Below, piece by piece: positions 12,413 through 25,460 of a stretch of 64,000 bases of DNA. Both the position numbers and the translations under genes were made by a program. A model generated the notes under the pieces. It had not been told where the DNA came from and made no database searches. It saw nothing but the letters and a program-made list of their open reading frames with translations. Origin of the DNA: Sphagnum compactum (taxonomy: Eukaryota; Bryophyta; Sphagnopsida; Sphagnales); the NCBI GenBank assembly GCA_965153455.1, contig OZ234494.1, positions 8,370,001 through 8,434,000 on the forward strand, written 5' to 3'. Within the stretch, counting starts at the first letter, position 1; every line of letters starts with the position of its first letter.

Positions 12413-15131
12413 GCTTTTTAAAATATCTTGTAAGGACCAACATTGGGTGTGTATCACACTCTGTAGACATGCGTTGCATCTGTTCCTCAATATTTGAAAG
12501 CAGATTGGGACCATTTGGATTTCGGTGCCAAATTTTGGTTAGAAATTTGGGTATTAGGCTCATGCCAAGAGTACACAAAGTTTTGAAACATCAGCCACTA
12601 GTAGCAAATATTGGTTTTGAAGTTTTAGTACCACCCTTATTTCAATACTAGTAGCAATAGTTTTTTTCTTTGAAACTTGTCTTTTTAATAACTTTTGACG
12701 CAAATTAGAGAAAGTTATGTAATTGCGAAACACTCAACTTAAACTTGAACTATGCACGTTCAATTATGCTAAAGTTGCATAATTTTGCACATTGAAGAAT
12801 TATACAACTTTAACCTTAATGAATTGTGTAAGTTTAGCTTATATGGATTGCAACCCAATAAAAAAAGCTTTTCAAAGAAATCAAACATGCTTTTTCAATT
12901 TCATCATCATTCTCTTCAAGAAAGTTTGCCTTGATTGCAAAGAAATCTTGTACATCATGTTCTACTTGTGAACAATGTCATGTCCATGTAGGCCAATTTT
13001 CATAAATTATGATGAATGAATCTAAATGAGATGTACCCAACCTACAATGACACAATAAACTTAAAATATTAGCAACACAACATGTTCTACCTCAATTTGG
13101 TGGTCAAGTTTTGTTCAAAATCATTGAGCATCTTATTGCAAGAAATTGTTGAATATCATTCAATGGCCTATTGAAGGGGTCTAGCAACTTAAACTACATT
13201 GACAATGACTCCTTTAAACAACAAAAGTTCATTATCAATGAAGCATATGTTGCCTCCTTATTTGAAGCTATAACACCTAATAAAAAGTCGTTATAAGCAT
13301 GCACACTTTTACAACATGGATGAAACTATAAACTAGGGAACCTTCATGAGAAGAGAAAAGGAAGAATGATCTCCTTATCATAACTTTGCACTAGCATTAA
13401 CGCACAATCATGGCCAACAAAAAGTTATTGACACTCAACCCTTTGTGATGGGTGTCCAACATAATTGCAAAATGTTGTGTGCATTTACTACAAAGAACGA
13501 CCTACATCAAAACACTAAAGAAAGGAGCAAAGATTTTAGTAACTATGCTAGCCATTCAAGAATACAAAATTACATGTTCAAATGTAATCGTTATATTGGT
13601 ATGGTGCACTTGACATTGCACACCATCACTTGTAATTTATGAAAATTGACATTGTAATGATCATAACATAAAATAAGAGTTAGTAACTATACAATTGATA
13701 ATACATGCATTGTTGGACAATCAAATTCAATGTTTTGGTGACAAGTCTTCCTATAACCTTTGAGTGGGGTTGTTAGGTACATTTGCCTATAATTGGAGGC
13801 TTTGGGTGTAACCATGGTAAAGTATATTTAAAAATAAAATTTGAATGTCCAATTTTAAAATGAGCTATTTTTTTGCATAAACACCTTGGAAAGTTGGTTC
13901 CAAATTTCTTTAAGTTTCATTATAAAACAAATGGGCCTTCCATTGAGTTTATGGTAGATAGATACACATTCTGAAATTTTGTAGTATAATTAGTAACAAA
14001 CACATATGAAACTAGTTGATGAATGTGGTGTTCAATTATACTTTTACTCTAAAATTGATATATATATTATGTTTATAATATGAAAATTTTGAAAATACAT
14101 ATGTCAATTTAAAGCTTCATCAACTTGAAAGTTTTTAAAATCCCATATTTCTTGTTGAAATTCATTTTGTAGTCTGGAATACCAACTATTTGCATTTACT
14201 TGGATTTTTAAAATTCTATTTAGATGTATTGTAACAAAAAAAAGACAATTTGACAATACACAAATTGCTCAGCTTCACATTACAAAAAAGGAAATCTTGG
14301 GTTAGAAATTTTATTTTAGATGAACTTGTTTTAAACATTATTAGCAAACTAGTGCGAACCTACATTCCTATAGGCACATGTTGGATCAAATCACTTTGGA
14401 TTTATTATCGTTATCTATTTATGTCTTCTTCATGGCATGTTAGTCTTTGGTTCCATAATCCCAAACCCTCTAATCACATTCTCCCACCATCGACATCAAG
14501 TCCAAATCCCATATTCTATAGCAAAATTCTTCCAATTTCCAACATCCTAGAAGTTTTGACAAGTGAAAAAAAGTCCTTTCAAGTTCCCAACAACTTGTAT
14601 TCTACTAGTTTTGTAATAATTAGTCCAACAACCCACCCATGATGCCCAAAAGGAAATTGAAATCCACTCAAAACACCTATGTAGATAAATATTCACCTCC
14701 CCCAATAGTTATCCCACTATGACAAAGAAAAATGCCTTAAATTCTTCAAGTACTAAACCCAAGGACAAGTATGCCATCACATACCAATTCTTTCAAAACC
14801 TTTAATGATCATTGCTTCCACATGAATCTTTACTCCTAAGCATTCTAACCTTCTATTTATGCATAAAGTCTTGATTTTCCATGCACTTGGAGAATTCAAA
14901 ATCAATACAATGAAATGTTAATGAACATTCATTTCATCCACATTTACACACAACGCACACCAATCAACATCCAAAGAAAAGCAAGGTCATTTAACTTCAA
15001 CATTTTTTTCTCCAAAAAAAATCAATGTGCTTCCTTCATCCAAAGTCCTCCAATATATCCTTTTGCATTCCGCCATTAGCATTACACATACACCACTCTT
15101 CATCAAAGCCAAAGAAGCCACAAGGTTTTCA
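12413..15131. other. AT-rich intergenic stretch
   Basis: No supported gene. A 130-codon open frame at 14250-14642 (+) resembles no protein family I know and lies in low-GC sequence, so it is treated as chance. Confidence 0.55.
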
Positions 15132-15440
15132 AATCTAACCAAACAATTATATTTGTGGAATGTGTTTTTGAAAATATTTTCAAAAACAAAAGCCTTTTTG
15201 GCCTTTGTACATGAAAAACCATGGTGTAAAAAGCCAATATTTAGGCTAGCAATGGTGTGTGATAGTTGTCATTAATGATATTTTCGCAAAAAAATTCAAA
15301 AACACATTCCACAAATATAATTGTTTGGTTAGATTCAATTTTTTTGAAAATATTCATTAATCACAATAATCACACACCATTGCTAGCGTAAATATTGGCT
15401 TTTTACACCATGGTTCTTCATGTACAAAGGCCAAAAAGTT
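15132..15440. repeat. Interlocked inverted repeats (A B A' B' arrangement)
   Basis: Segment A (15132-15172, 41 bp) is matched exactly by its reverse complement A' at 15295-15335. Segment B (about 15194-15293) pairs with B' (about 15336-15440) as an inverted repeat with about 100-bp arms. In the first 70 bases only two mismatches were noticed; the inner 30 bp align with small gaps. A' is therefore the loop of the B/B' hairpin, while A, an exact inverted copy of that loop, sits outside the left arm. The edge of A also forms a perfect 26-bp palindrome (15162-15187, TGTTTTTGAAAAT and its complement). No coding content is present. A simple foldback element would give A B B' A'; this order needs an extra inversion or template-switch step. 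Confidence 0.88.
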
Positions 15441-18400
15441 CAAATAGTTAACATCAAAGAGGACAAAGACACTACCATAATAACTTTACCATTTCAGCAA
15501 CAAATTGCTGAAAATTTATTTAAATTTGAAATCTTAACTTTGGCACCTAGTTTTTTAATTCTAAAAATTTCAATAGGTAATGATTATAGAATATAATAAT
15601 TAGGGTTTTGTCAATGTTATGGAGTAGTCTAGTGTGTCTAAACTAGTTCAATTTTAAGTGATTGTTATTAAAGGTCTGTGGTCCAAATCCTGACAATTGA
15701 ACTTTTTAATTTATTATAATTTCGGCACAAATAATGAATAAATTTTCAAAAGTTCGATAGAACAAAAAATAATTTAATTTATGTTGAAATGGTAAAGGTA
15801 TTATGGTAACCTTAAACTATTCGTTAACAAAACTTATTTTGTTGTCATGTTATTCCATTAACCATACGATTCTTTAATATCATTGTCATAAAGTCAAAAA
15901 AGCATTTCATATTGATCATTGAAACAAATGATACATCAACTAAGTTTCATATATCAATTTATTATTTTATGGCTATTTTCCCCATATTTTACTTGGGATT
16001 TATAATAGTCTACTTGACATGGTCTATTCTAGTAACAAATGTTATTCACAAAAAAACATTTTTCCTTCTAAAAGATAACAACACATCAAGCAAAATGTGT
16101 TTTCATCATAATTTTCAACTTGTGAAAAAAAAATTAGTGTAACACAAGCCTTGTGCAACTTCTAGTGCCCCAAGTCATTTTTCTTTGTCCATGTTATGGT
16201 ATTTTGCAATGTTACATGGGCTCCTTTAATAATGACTTCATTCATTGTTCTTTCATATTTTCTCTTCTACAATCACATATGGACACACATTATTCATCAC
16301 ATGACCGAAACAAGTATTTTAGAAGGGTGACCCTAGCTCTAAAATTTCATAATTCATGATAGTTAATAGAACATCAAATGAAGGTACCTAAAATACTACT
16401 TGCCACCTTTAAAGAGGGACAAATATGGATGGGTGGCACCACAAGGAGTGTACACTGTCATTTTTACTAAACTCATCAAACTTTAAGATAATAAAATATA
16501 CATTCAAGGAATGTTTTAATGGATTTTTTTGGTACATTGCTGCCCAAGTCTTATAAGTTTTGAAACTTCAATGTAATCAACAATATTTTGAATTCTGATG
16601 TTTTCAATCATTGTGTTCATTTAATGTTTTTAGGAATATCAAAACAAAATTTCATTTTGTTAGGAACACAAAAGGGACATATTTTCTTGTTTTCTTTGGG
16701 GGATACAATTTCTTATTTTGTAAGTTGATGTTAGATTTGCCACCCAAGCATCAAAATAGTTTATTTTTGTCCTTTGGGTTGATTTGGCACATGATGTTTT
16801 TTTTGAAAAAAAACTTGAATAATAGAATTATACGACACCCCTAATGCAAAGTTTATTGTTCAACAATGGTGAACATTTTACACACCCACCAAGTTATAAA
16901 TTGCTTTCCAACATGTTTCTTGACCATATAAATATTGTAATTGTTAGCCAAATCTTTGAAGAAAGACAAGGTCTACACTAATTCAACAATTAATTTTAGC
17001 AAAGAATAATTTTCAAGTTCATAGATTTATCATTCATTAAGTGATTTTAATCTTTTTTAGGGGAAGGTGGCCTTCAAGCATGTTCTCTTGATTGAAACTC
17101 ATTGCTATAGAAGAAAAACAAATTTACTTGCAAAGAATGGCATTGTAGTTGTTTGAGGAAATTCCAAATAAGAAGGCAAATGTTCTTGCAAAAGCCAAAA
17201 CCCCTATTGGAAGGCCTTGCAAAATTCCTCAAATGACTAATGAAATTCTAGCATGATAATGAAAGGATGGGCGAAGTGTGGTTTAATGAAAGCATTTGAA
17301 AAGAATTATTGAACATTTGCTATGGAAAAAAACACCAAATGTTCACTTTTTGTTAGTACATTTAATGGAATGGGCAAATAAACTAATGAGAATGGTCATG
17401 AAGATTGGGAAGATTTGTTTGAAGATGTTCAACTTGTGGATTTATGAACAAATGTTTTAGTAGAAAAGCTTGAAATGTTTTAAATGAATTATTCTACATT
17501 TATTAGTAGTTTGTAAAACCAAAATTGCCTTACATATTAAGGTTACATAGTGTATTTTCAACAGTCTAAACATTATATTTGAGTATATGTTATGTTTGTT
17601 ATTTTTTTTAAATGTGAGAAATCCAATTTTTTTGAATTATTAAGAATAATGTTAGAATAATTTGTTGGTAATTTCATATCAAGAAAATTTTCTTCAAATA
17701 TTTCTCAAATGATTTTCAAACTAATTGTGACACTTTCCTAATCATAAAGTTAAAAAATGACATGTGGACTCAAAAATTATGCAATAGTAAGTCAACTAAA
17801 AAAATAGATAATATTAAATGACGTGTTTAAAAATAAGATGCATTGAAAATTTCCCTATATATATATTTATTTTTGAAGTCTAATATTGTATTATTAGGTC
17901 TTATTAATTCATAATATCATTAAAAAATACATGTTTATATATGGAATTTTTTACCAAATATATGTTTAACTATGTACACATTTGGGGTTACCCATATTTT
18001 TTAATAGAAGCATAAGGAAATGTACATTGGATCCATAAGTTGTTAATGATCAAAATGTAAGAATTTTAGTTTATGTAAAAAATGGACTTTCAAAAGGCCA
18101 AAAATGAGCCACCTAACCATGTTTTCACCCTTTTCTACTAATGAACATTTGGGTGATACATTGTTGTATACAATAAGAAAAAAAATTACATTGTAAAGTT
18201 ACAAAAATACTTTAATAAGGAGTCATGAATGGGGTCAAGAATGTCAAAAAAATAAATGACCTATCAAATTTTTTAAAATGCCAATACATATTGTACTTAC
18301 GATTGATAATCGACAGTTCTTTGCCAAAAACAATTCATATTATATACAAGGTTCAACAATCTCAAATTTAATTTTCCAAAATTTTGACGACTAAAAAATA

Positions 18401-18756
18401 AGTATGTAAAATACACCGTGTGATGTGTATTTGTAATAGTAACCCAATGATTGAGACAATAAACAAATTTTCGTAAGTTGGGAGTTTAATTTTCAAATTT
18501 CTTGATAAATACATACACACACAAACACATATATTGGCTAGACCTTTTGAAAATTATTTTGTGTTGAACATCAATCATAGGTATAGTAACACTTTTTTAT
18601 AGGTGTTTTAAAAATAAATATCTTTTTTATGAAATTAAATTTGGTTCAACTTTCATTTGATTTTGGCAAGTTGTTTCTTAGTGGTACAACCCATTCATAT
18701 GGTCCCTTACTAAGCAAATACCTTATCAACTAATCAAAACAAAATGAAAAAAGGTT
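15441..18756. other. AT-rich intergenic stretch
   Basis: No supported gene. Around 15685 the phrase GGTCCAAATCC fits a pol III B-box pattern, but no convincing A-box or tRNA fold was found. Sequence from 17040 to 17460 reads like a decayed gene or element but gives no recognisable peptide. Confidence 0.5.
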
Positions 18757-18996
18757 TCAAAATCTTAGCAAGATTTGCCCAAAAAATATTGGGAGATTCA
18801 AATAAACTTTAATGGTTACATGTTGTGGCAACCAATAATCGTCTACAAAATTTATAATCATTACAAATGTGTCAAAATCAATATTCAACATCCATGACTC
18901 AAATGTGATGCTTGTTATGGCACAAGTGGATTGTGTTGCCAAGACATATTTTTTAATGGTTGTTAATAACATAGATGGAATGTGATATTTTACCAA
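18757..18996 (-). pseudogene. hAT-like transposase remnant (copy 1)
   Basis: The - strand frame contains CAITSITFESWML followed by a stretch reading FDTFVMIINFVDDYWLPQHV. This matches the pattern (TFDLWM, then FDTF..VNF..D.W.P.HVTIGLFE) that I associate with plant hAT/ZBED-type transposase genes, from the start of the catalytic core. A second relic of the same family lies at 35283-35720 on the same strand and shares FDTF, VNF/INF, DD and VTI. Only about 80 codons survive, with no BED zinc finger and no dimerisation domain. Assignment to the superfamily is from remembered pattern; decay is seen directly. Confidence 0.6.
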
Positions 18997-21920
18997 TGAT
19001 TTTCAAGATGGAAAATTGATCTTTATGGATCGCACTTAACCCTAGGTGTTGAAACCAATGACTCACATAGAAATTAAAACGCTTCCCTTTGCTATAAAAC
19101 ATGTGAATGTATTAAAAAGTTGTGGATCAATCTTTTTTAGAGCATGTGTGATACAAAAATCTTTGTGATGGTTTTGAATTTACCAATTTTCATTTGTTGT
19201 CTTTTTGTCTCCATGAATCCCAATAACTTTTACTTCAACTTTTGATTTTGCCAATATGTGTCATTCAAATCTATTGTGTTAACATGCTCAAAATGATTTT
19301 TCATTGAGGTTATTTTGGTTGATGTAAACTAAGGTGGCTCACTATTTGTACCATAATGGTAGTTTTAATGATATGAATGCGAACATGATGGTTAATTTGT
19401 ATTTTATATGTTAGAACTTCTTAATAAGGATTTGCTTTGAGATTATTAACTTGAGTATCCATATGATGTAAGTATTTGCTATGCATACTGTACAAAATTA
19501 AAAGACCTATGGACTTATAAAGAGAACTAAATGAATTATGCACCTTGACAATAATGTTTTTATATGGGCTACAAAACAATTTGATGAGAGATATTGTGAT
19601 TGTTAAGAACTCCATTTTAATTATATAATGTATCAATTGTATGTTTTCTTAATTTGGAGTTTTTGGTTTTTTTTTGGTAAATGTTAAAAACTTAGGTTTT
19701 TTCAAAAGTCCATATCATTATGAAAAAACATTATATTGGATTTGTGCACATATGTATAAAAAAATTATCTCTAAGGTGGCATAAACATACATGGAAAGTA
19801 TTTTTTTGGGATCGATGGATTGTTTTTATTTAACTATTTTGTCCTTTCAGGGATAAAAACAATTGAAAGGAGATGGACTTTGGGTGATGTTTTCAAGTGC
19901 CACTTTGCAAGCTGTTATAACTTGCACTCACCCATTTCATGATGTAATTGATGTATATTACACCATGTCATTTTTGCAACATGTCATACGAATGTTTTAG
20001 GAATTGGAACTTGATGCCATTGGATGGAAAAAACATACATTATCTCATTTGTAACATTTTAACATCAATGATATGAGTTCCATGTTCCACATTCACTTTT
20101 CAAAAATAAAACCCATACTTGGTTGCATTGAGGTGTGTGGCACCTATTGATGTTGATTGATGAGGAATGCAACAAATTGCAATCTACATATTGCTTTAAC
20201 CTTTGTAGCAAGGTTGTTGGCTATTAACTCTATTAGTGTTTTTTTACAACTTTTTACATGGGAATTTTCATTAATTCATTAGTTAATTTGAATTTATAAA
20301 GAACAACAAGAAAAAAATCTTCACTCAAAACAATTTAACATGTATTTAGTTAATTTTAAACTTTTCTAATTCGGTGGGTAGGATCACATTTCCTATTCAA
20401 TTTGAAGGAAAACATTAGAAAAATCTATGTGTTGGATCATTTAATGAGGCAAAAGCATTATTCATATCTATTGTTGCATCATATGGTGGCCCTTGAACTA
20501 AATTTTCTTTCCAAATTTTCAATTTCCAAATAATCATTTGTTAATTTTGAACTTTTCGAAAGTTTAAAATGAACTAAATTTACATGATATTACGTCGATT
20601 TTTCTATATCACTAAGGGCAAGCCCTTAAAGTTTAATCCCAATTTGCAAAACAAGCTATAAATTTGAAAAAAAATGATGACATTGTATAACATTATCAAT
20701 TGTAATTGTGTAACCTTAACCAAAGTCAAAACATGAATGCTTGCAACCAAGACCAAGGCATGAGGATGGATATGGGCTAGGGAATTATTTTAGAATTGAA
20801 ACACACTCTCACATAGTGTGAAAGAGTGAATCCCAACATTTTCAAGTGGTTTTCTCATTTTGAACGTTGGAATTTTGTAGAGTCCCAAATTTTTGGGGAA
20901 AAAAATGCAAATAATAAACACAATCCAAATTGAACCCCAAATATACTATTGAAAAGGTTTTCAACCTTAAATATTGAAAATGAACTTGAACTCCCCATTT
21001 AAACTTGGGAGTTAAGTGTTATGCCAAAAGAAGGTGAAAAGTCAAATTGATAACTTGACTATCAACCACTAAAACCTAAGAAACATGGATCAAATATATG
21101 ACATTCAAATTAAACACATAATATATCATAGGAAATTTCTTGTCATGAGCTATACCTTTGCATTTTCAATTTCCTCACTTGGAAATTGTATATGTGAAAG
21201 TTATGAGCCCGCAAAGTTGAAGGACTCATAACTTGGCCAGAATCATGAATTTTCAAAACTCCTTTTTGGAAGTCCCATATTTTTTGCCATTTCGATGGAA
21301 CTCATGCAACTAATCACAAAATATATCACAATAGATGAGGTGGTGGTTTCTTTCCAAGTTCATGCCATGGTGTTTTTTGTGAATTTGATTCACCCATGGC
21401 TCATTTTACCCATTCCATTACTCCAAACACGACATGTTAGAATAATTAGGGCATGCTTTAAACTTTTAAAAAACTCCAATAACCCCTATAATTATATTAC
21501 AATTACTCATGTAAATTAAACCATCTTAGCATGTAGATCCATGATTATCATTCACATAATGCATACTTTGATTACCTTTGACTACAACCATTATAATTAT
21601 ACTATTTCAATTCATAGAACTTACACATTGTACATTTATGCCTTTATTTCCGATCACACACACGAACATACACACATAAATACACATTATGTGCAAGCTA
21701 ACACACACATCAATACATTCCATAGAAATTATTTTACAATAATAAAAAATACAAAAAATTAAACCCCCCCCCTCTGCCCCCTTTTCTCCTCTATTTCCAA
21801 AATCTTGAAACAATTATATAGTTGCCTCTAACTATTTTACTATGCTCATAATATTGTTTAAGTAATTTAATCATTTGGAAGAAGTACAACATATCATATA
21901 TATTAATTCAGACAGTTTGT
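18997..21920. other. AT-rich intergenic stretch
   Basis: No supported gene. A small stem (CACTCTCACA / TGTGAAAGAGTG) occurs near 20808-20830. ACACACA-type phrases are frequent at 21655-21710, and a poly-C run lies near 21765-21772. Confidence 0.5.
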
Positions 21921-22140
21921 CTGTCTGTGACAGGGGTTTTGGGGGGTGGGGGAGGGAGAGGTTGGTGAAGCAGCGGGTGACAAGGCTTGGTAACGGGGCG
22001 GGGGGGGGGGGGTCAACGGGTTAAAGAATCGGAGTGGAAAATGCGAAGGATGGGGGGGGGGTCGACGGGGTAAAAAACCAGAGTGGGCAATGGGAAGGAC
22101 CGGGCGGGGGGGAGCTCGACGGGTGCATTATGCACCGGGT
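21921..22140. repeat. G-rich island with about 57-bp tandem units and long G runs
   Basis: In otherwise AT-rich DNA the + strand has several runs of 7-14 G. They punctuate imperfect units that share TCGACGGGGTAAA-, GAGTGG- and AATGxGAAGGA-type phrases. Many G runs lie within short distances, so the G-rich strand could form quadruplexes. The island ends with a small palindrome, GGTGCATTATGCACC (about 22120-22134). The 63-codon open frame at 22034-22225 follows the repeat and is not a plausible gene. Confidence 0.75.
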
Positions 22141-22404
22141 TCACACTAGTTGGTATTATTCAACTAACTATAGAGTTCAATTGGTTGTAGGGAATTGTAA
22201 TTTTGACTATGTATGTTTCAACTAATTTAACTTTTTAATCATTGATCTTTTTCCTAATGTTGCCTAACACCACCATTTAAGCAAATTGCTAACACAATAT
22301 TCCATATAATAATGGGCATGTAATAATTAGTATTGGAATCCTTTGATGTTTTATTGGATTGTAAATTGAGGGATAATATTTATCTATGAAGCGAGGTACT
22401 TTGT

Positions 22405-22870
22405 TTGATTGTTTGTCACATTGAAATCCCCTTAAACATGACACTTCATGCCATGATCTTGGTATCTTCAAAAAGCTCTAAATCAATAGGGGTGCACTAA
22501 CTTGGTTTGAGATTGTTTGGAATTATGGTGTGGAAGCTATTGATTATTGCACCATTTTTTCAATGAAAATTAAATAAAATCAAAACTGGAAATTGTATTG
22601 GAGTTTTGGGGTGTTATTGGAAAGCCCTCAACAAGTCAGATTTAATAAAGTTTATTTCTCAATTTTCGGAGTTAAGGTGTGGAAGATATTGATTTTTGAA
22701 TGAATTTTGTTACTGTAAATTCAAAAAAATTGCAAAAATGGGTTTGGAAGGAAACACCAGTTGAGCCTTCAATGTGTTCACAATGCTGAATTTCAAAATT
22801 TTCAATTCCAAAAATGTGAAAAATAAAGAATGCATTCACACTTGGATCAACAACATAGGCTACACTACTT
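22405..22870 (-). repeat. Dispersed repeat family R1, copy b
   Basis: Inverted relative to 888-1366. It carries GGTTTGAGATTGTTTGGA, GGTGTGGAAGCTATTGATTA, GGAAAGCCCTCAACAAGTC, AAGATATTGATTTTTGAAT and TTGGATCAACAACATAGGC. It is closest to copy c at 25055-25460, sharing AGTCAGATTTAATAAAGTTT. Confidence 0.75.
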
Positions 22871-23414
22871 ATGAACCATTCATTTTGAAAATCAAGGCCA
22901 TGGAGATCTATTATGGGCCATGATATAAATATTGTCAATAATCAATATATTAGTGCATGAGAGTTTATTTGTAACATGGATATGCATTATTTTAGTTTTA
23001 TTTGAAGCTTTAAAACATGTGTCACATATTTATTGTAAATTGTAAATGGAAATTGCCATTATAAAAGGGATTAAGTTTGACAAAGCTTGAGGTTTTCAAA
23101 AATGACCACTATGAGGGACAACCTACTAGGTGATAGCAAAGTCCATTGACATCAATAATTGAAAAGGAAGATGTTTACTATAGTCACAAGCAAAATTGAT
23201 AATGTACTAAGTAGCTAGGTGTGAACTAGTCATGTAGCATATAGGTATAGGTTGCCTATTTATTTTGAGGATAGGGTCATATAATAATAGTCCATTAGAG
23301 GTCTACTTTAAGGAGACACCAAAAACATTTGGTTGAAAAATGTTTACAAAGGAACACATAAAGAAAAGTTTCATTTATATGAAAAATTTGCAAGCACATA
23401 TATAGTCGCGCCAT
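22871..23414. other. Intergenic
   Basis: No gene or repeat recognised. Confidence 0.4.
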
Positions 23415-24337
23415 CTAAGGGTCATTTTAGACAAGGGTCCAAGGAGCAGGGTCCAATGCAATCAAACACTCATCAAAAGCATTAAATTAGTCCCAAGGAC
23501 TTTTGACAACAATCCATGACCAAAACAAATCAAATTGTGATTTAGCTTACATGACATCATTTTGGAGGGAAAACCAATTGGTCCAGACCAAAAAAAAGAG
23601 TTTAAAAGAGAGCTCATGGTTTGGAAAACCAAAGTGTAAGCTACGGTTCAAGGTTGTTCATTTTTTTGTTTTTTGTTTTTTTTTGTTGTTTTTTCTTTAC
23701 CTTGTTGCTCAAATTTTATGAAAATGGAAGAAATGTTATGGATTGAAGACATTGTTGAAAACCCATTAACTCCTCCATTTGGACCAATTCTAAAGTTGAC
23801 ATGGTTCGTTTTGTGTATCCTCACAAGGTGGTTGCTAGGAGTGCAGTTTCAACCTTTTGAAGTGCATGAGATGGAGTTGAATTGGAAGATGAGGTGAAAA
23901 GTGAAAGGTTGAAATGTGAATTTTCACAAGTGGAAAAAGATTCGGATTTACAAGAGATCCCTAAACCGATTCTCATTCTAAACAAAAAAAACACCAAGGA
24001 AGAAGACAATTGTAATGAAAGACAAAAATGAAAAAGAAAAACCAAAAAAAAGAAAAAAAAAGTCCTTTGTGTATAATAAGAATTTTTTTTTAAAAAAATT
24101 AAAAAAAAGAAAAGACCAAAAGTTAACCTAAGCCTCTTCCATGTCAAATCACACAATGTTTTATCTTAGACCCTTGAATTGGAACCCTTGAAACTCAAGC
24201 CTTTAGACATACTCATTGTACCATAAGAAAAAATATTTTTCTCTAATGCGAAAAAGGGTCCAATTCAAGGTTCAATTTGGTTTAAATTGGTCATTGGGCT
24301 TTTAGTCCCTGGACCCCTTGTCTAAAATGGCCCTAAG
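23415..24337. mobile_element. Candidate non-autonomous DNA element with terminal inverted repeats
   Basis: The left end reads CTAAGGGTCATTTTAGACAA with GGGTCCAAGGA following (23415-23444). The right end (24306-24337), reverse-complemented, reads CTTAGGGCCATTTTAGACAA with GGGGTCCAGGGA following. The ends match along about 30 bp with few differences and bound 923 bp. GGGTCCAA-type words recur just inside both ends. I could not see a clear target duplication, so the superfamily is unassigned. Open frames inside come from poly-T/poly-A-rich sequence and are not genes. Confidence 0.6.
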
Positions 24338-24754
24338 ACACCTTTGTTGGTGAGAGAGAAAACAAGGGTGAAAACAATCAATCCTTCACAACACTGGTTC
24401 AAAAACCCTACCAATGGTATTCGGCTACCTAATGTATTTCTGCTAGGCTTTAGTACTATAAAATCCAAAGGAGAGCTTCAGTGACTCAGTAGAGTACTCC
24501 TGACTACAACCCCATTAAACCGCTGCTGCCCATTGACTTTGATGATCAGTCAGGTAAAGAACTGGTTGTTGTGTCGACACACAAAACTATATTGCATTGA
24601 AGTTTTGGAACCCATTTTGCTGCCAAAGGGCGCCTTTAATAAATGGGCTGCACTTGAATAGGCCACATTTATACCTCTAAATGGTAACTGATAACTCAAT
24701 GGAATGGTCATTTATGTAAGTACATACAATGTTATTGCTTCTGGCTCTTGACAG
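24338..24754. other. Single-copy-like intergenic sequence
   Basis: Noticeably less AT-rich than both neighbours, with no recognised gene. It may be upstream sequence of the possible exon that follows. Confidence 0.35.
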
Positions 24755-25018
24755 TCGAGCTCACCAACTATTGTCCCTAACTCACAGCTAGAAGATTCTT
24801 GTGAGTTCCACCCATTTATGCGCCAAATCCCACATTTCAAAAATGAAGAACACGCATTGTGGGTAGTGCTTCCTCCGGACAGCAATATTTATAGTGCCTT
24901 CTGTCGCAGGCAAATTTGTAAAGCAGGTTGGCTCCTTCCAGATGGTAGATTGAAAGTGGAAGGATTTGACTCTGAGTTTCCGTGTATTAAAAAAATCCAA
25001 AAAACCAACAATTTGTAA
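24755..25018 (+). other. Possible exon or gene fragment, unrecognised
   Basis: A 3' splice-like CTTGACAG precedes an open frame encoding SSSPTIVPNSQLED, then HPFMRQIPHF, EEHALWVVLPPDS, ICKAGWLLPDGR and a stop after KTNNL. Residue composition looks protein-like and the base composition differs from the AT-rich surroundings. The possible 5' splice site TTTGTAAGA sits just before the stop. I do not recognise the family and saw no other exon. It may be a gene piece stranded between a TIR element and repeat R1. Confidence 0.3.
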
Positions 25019-25054
25019 GACTAAGAATTGTCATCTATCTATGATGCAAGATAG

Positions 25055-25460
25055 TTTGTTTTGTTTTGCCATGCTGAGATCTCTCAAATCATGACACCTT
25101 CATGCTGTGCTCTGTCGGGTGCACCCATTTGCTTTTGAGTCTGTTTAGAGCTATGGCGTGGAAGCTATTGATTATTGAACTATTTTCTCAATGAGAATTA
25201 AATAAAATCGAAACTGAAAACTGTATGGGAATTTGGAAGTGTTCTTGGTGTTGTTGGAAAGCCCTCGACGAGTCAGATTTAATAAAGTTTATTTCTCAAT
25301 TTTCAGAGCTAAGGTATGGAAGATATTGATTTTTTATTGGATTTTGCTGGCAAAAATTCGAGAAATTCAAACAAATTGCAAAAATTGGGTTTGAAACCAA
25401 AAATCAGTCGAGCTCTCAATATATTCACACTCGGGCCAACGACACACACTACACTAATGT
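25055..25460 (-). repeat. Dispersed repeat family R1, copy c
   Basis: Inverted copy of the R1 repeat, running from GTTTGTTTTGTTTTGCC to GGGCCAACGACACACAC. The - strand frame keeps the family peptide phrase KPNFCNLFEF. It faces copy d (26770-27170), so the two R1 copies form an inverted pair around 25.46-26.77 kb. Confidence 0.78.

Noticed and set aside
14250-14642. 130-codon open frame
   Set aside because: No similarity to any family I know, no splice or start context, AT-rich composition like its surroundings; a frame of this size can occur by chance in 64 kb.
15640-15700. B-box-like GGTCCAAATCC
   Set aside because: An isolated 11-base match with no A-box at the right spacing and no tRNA fold.
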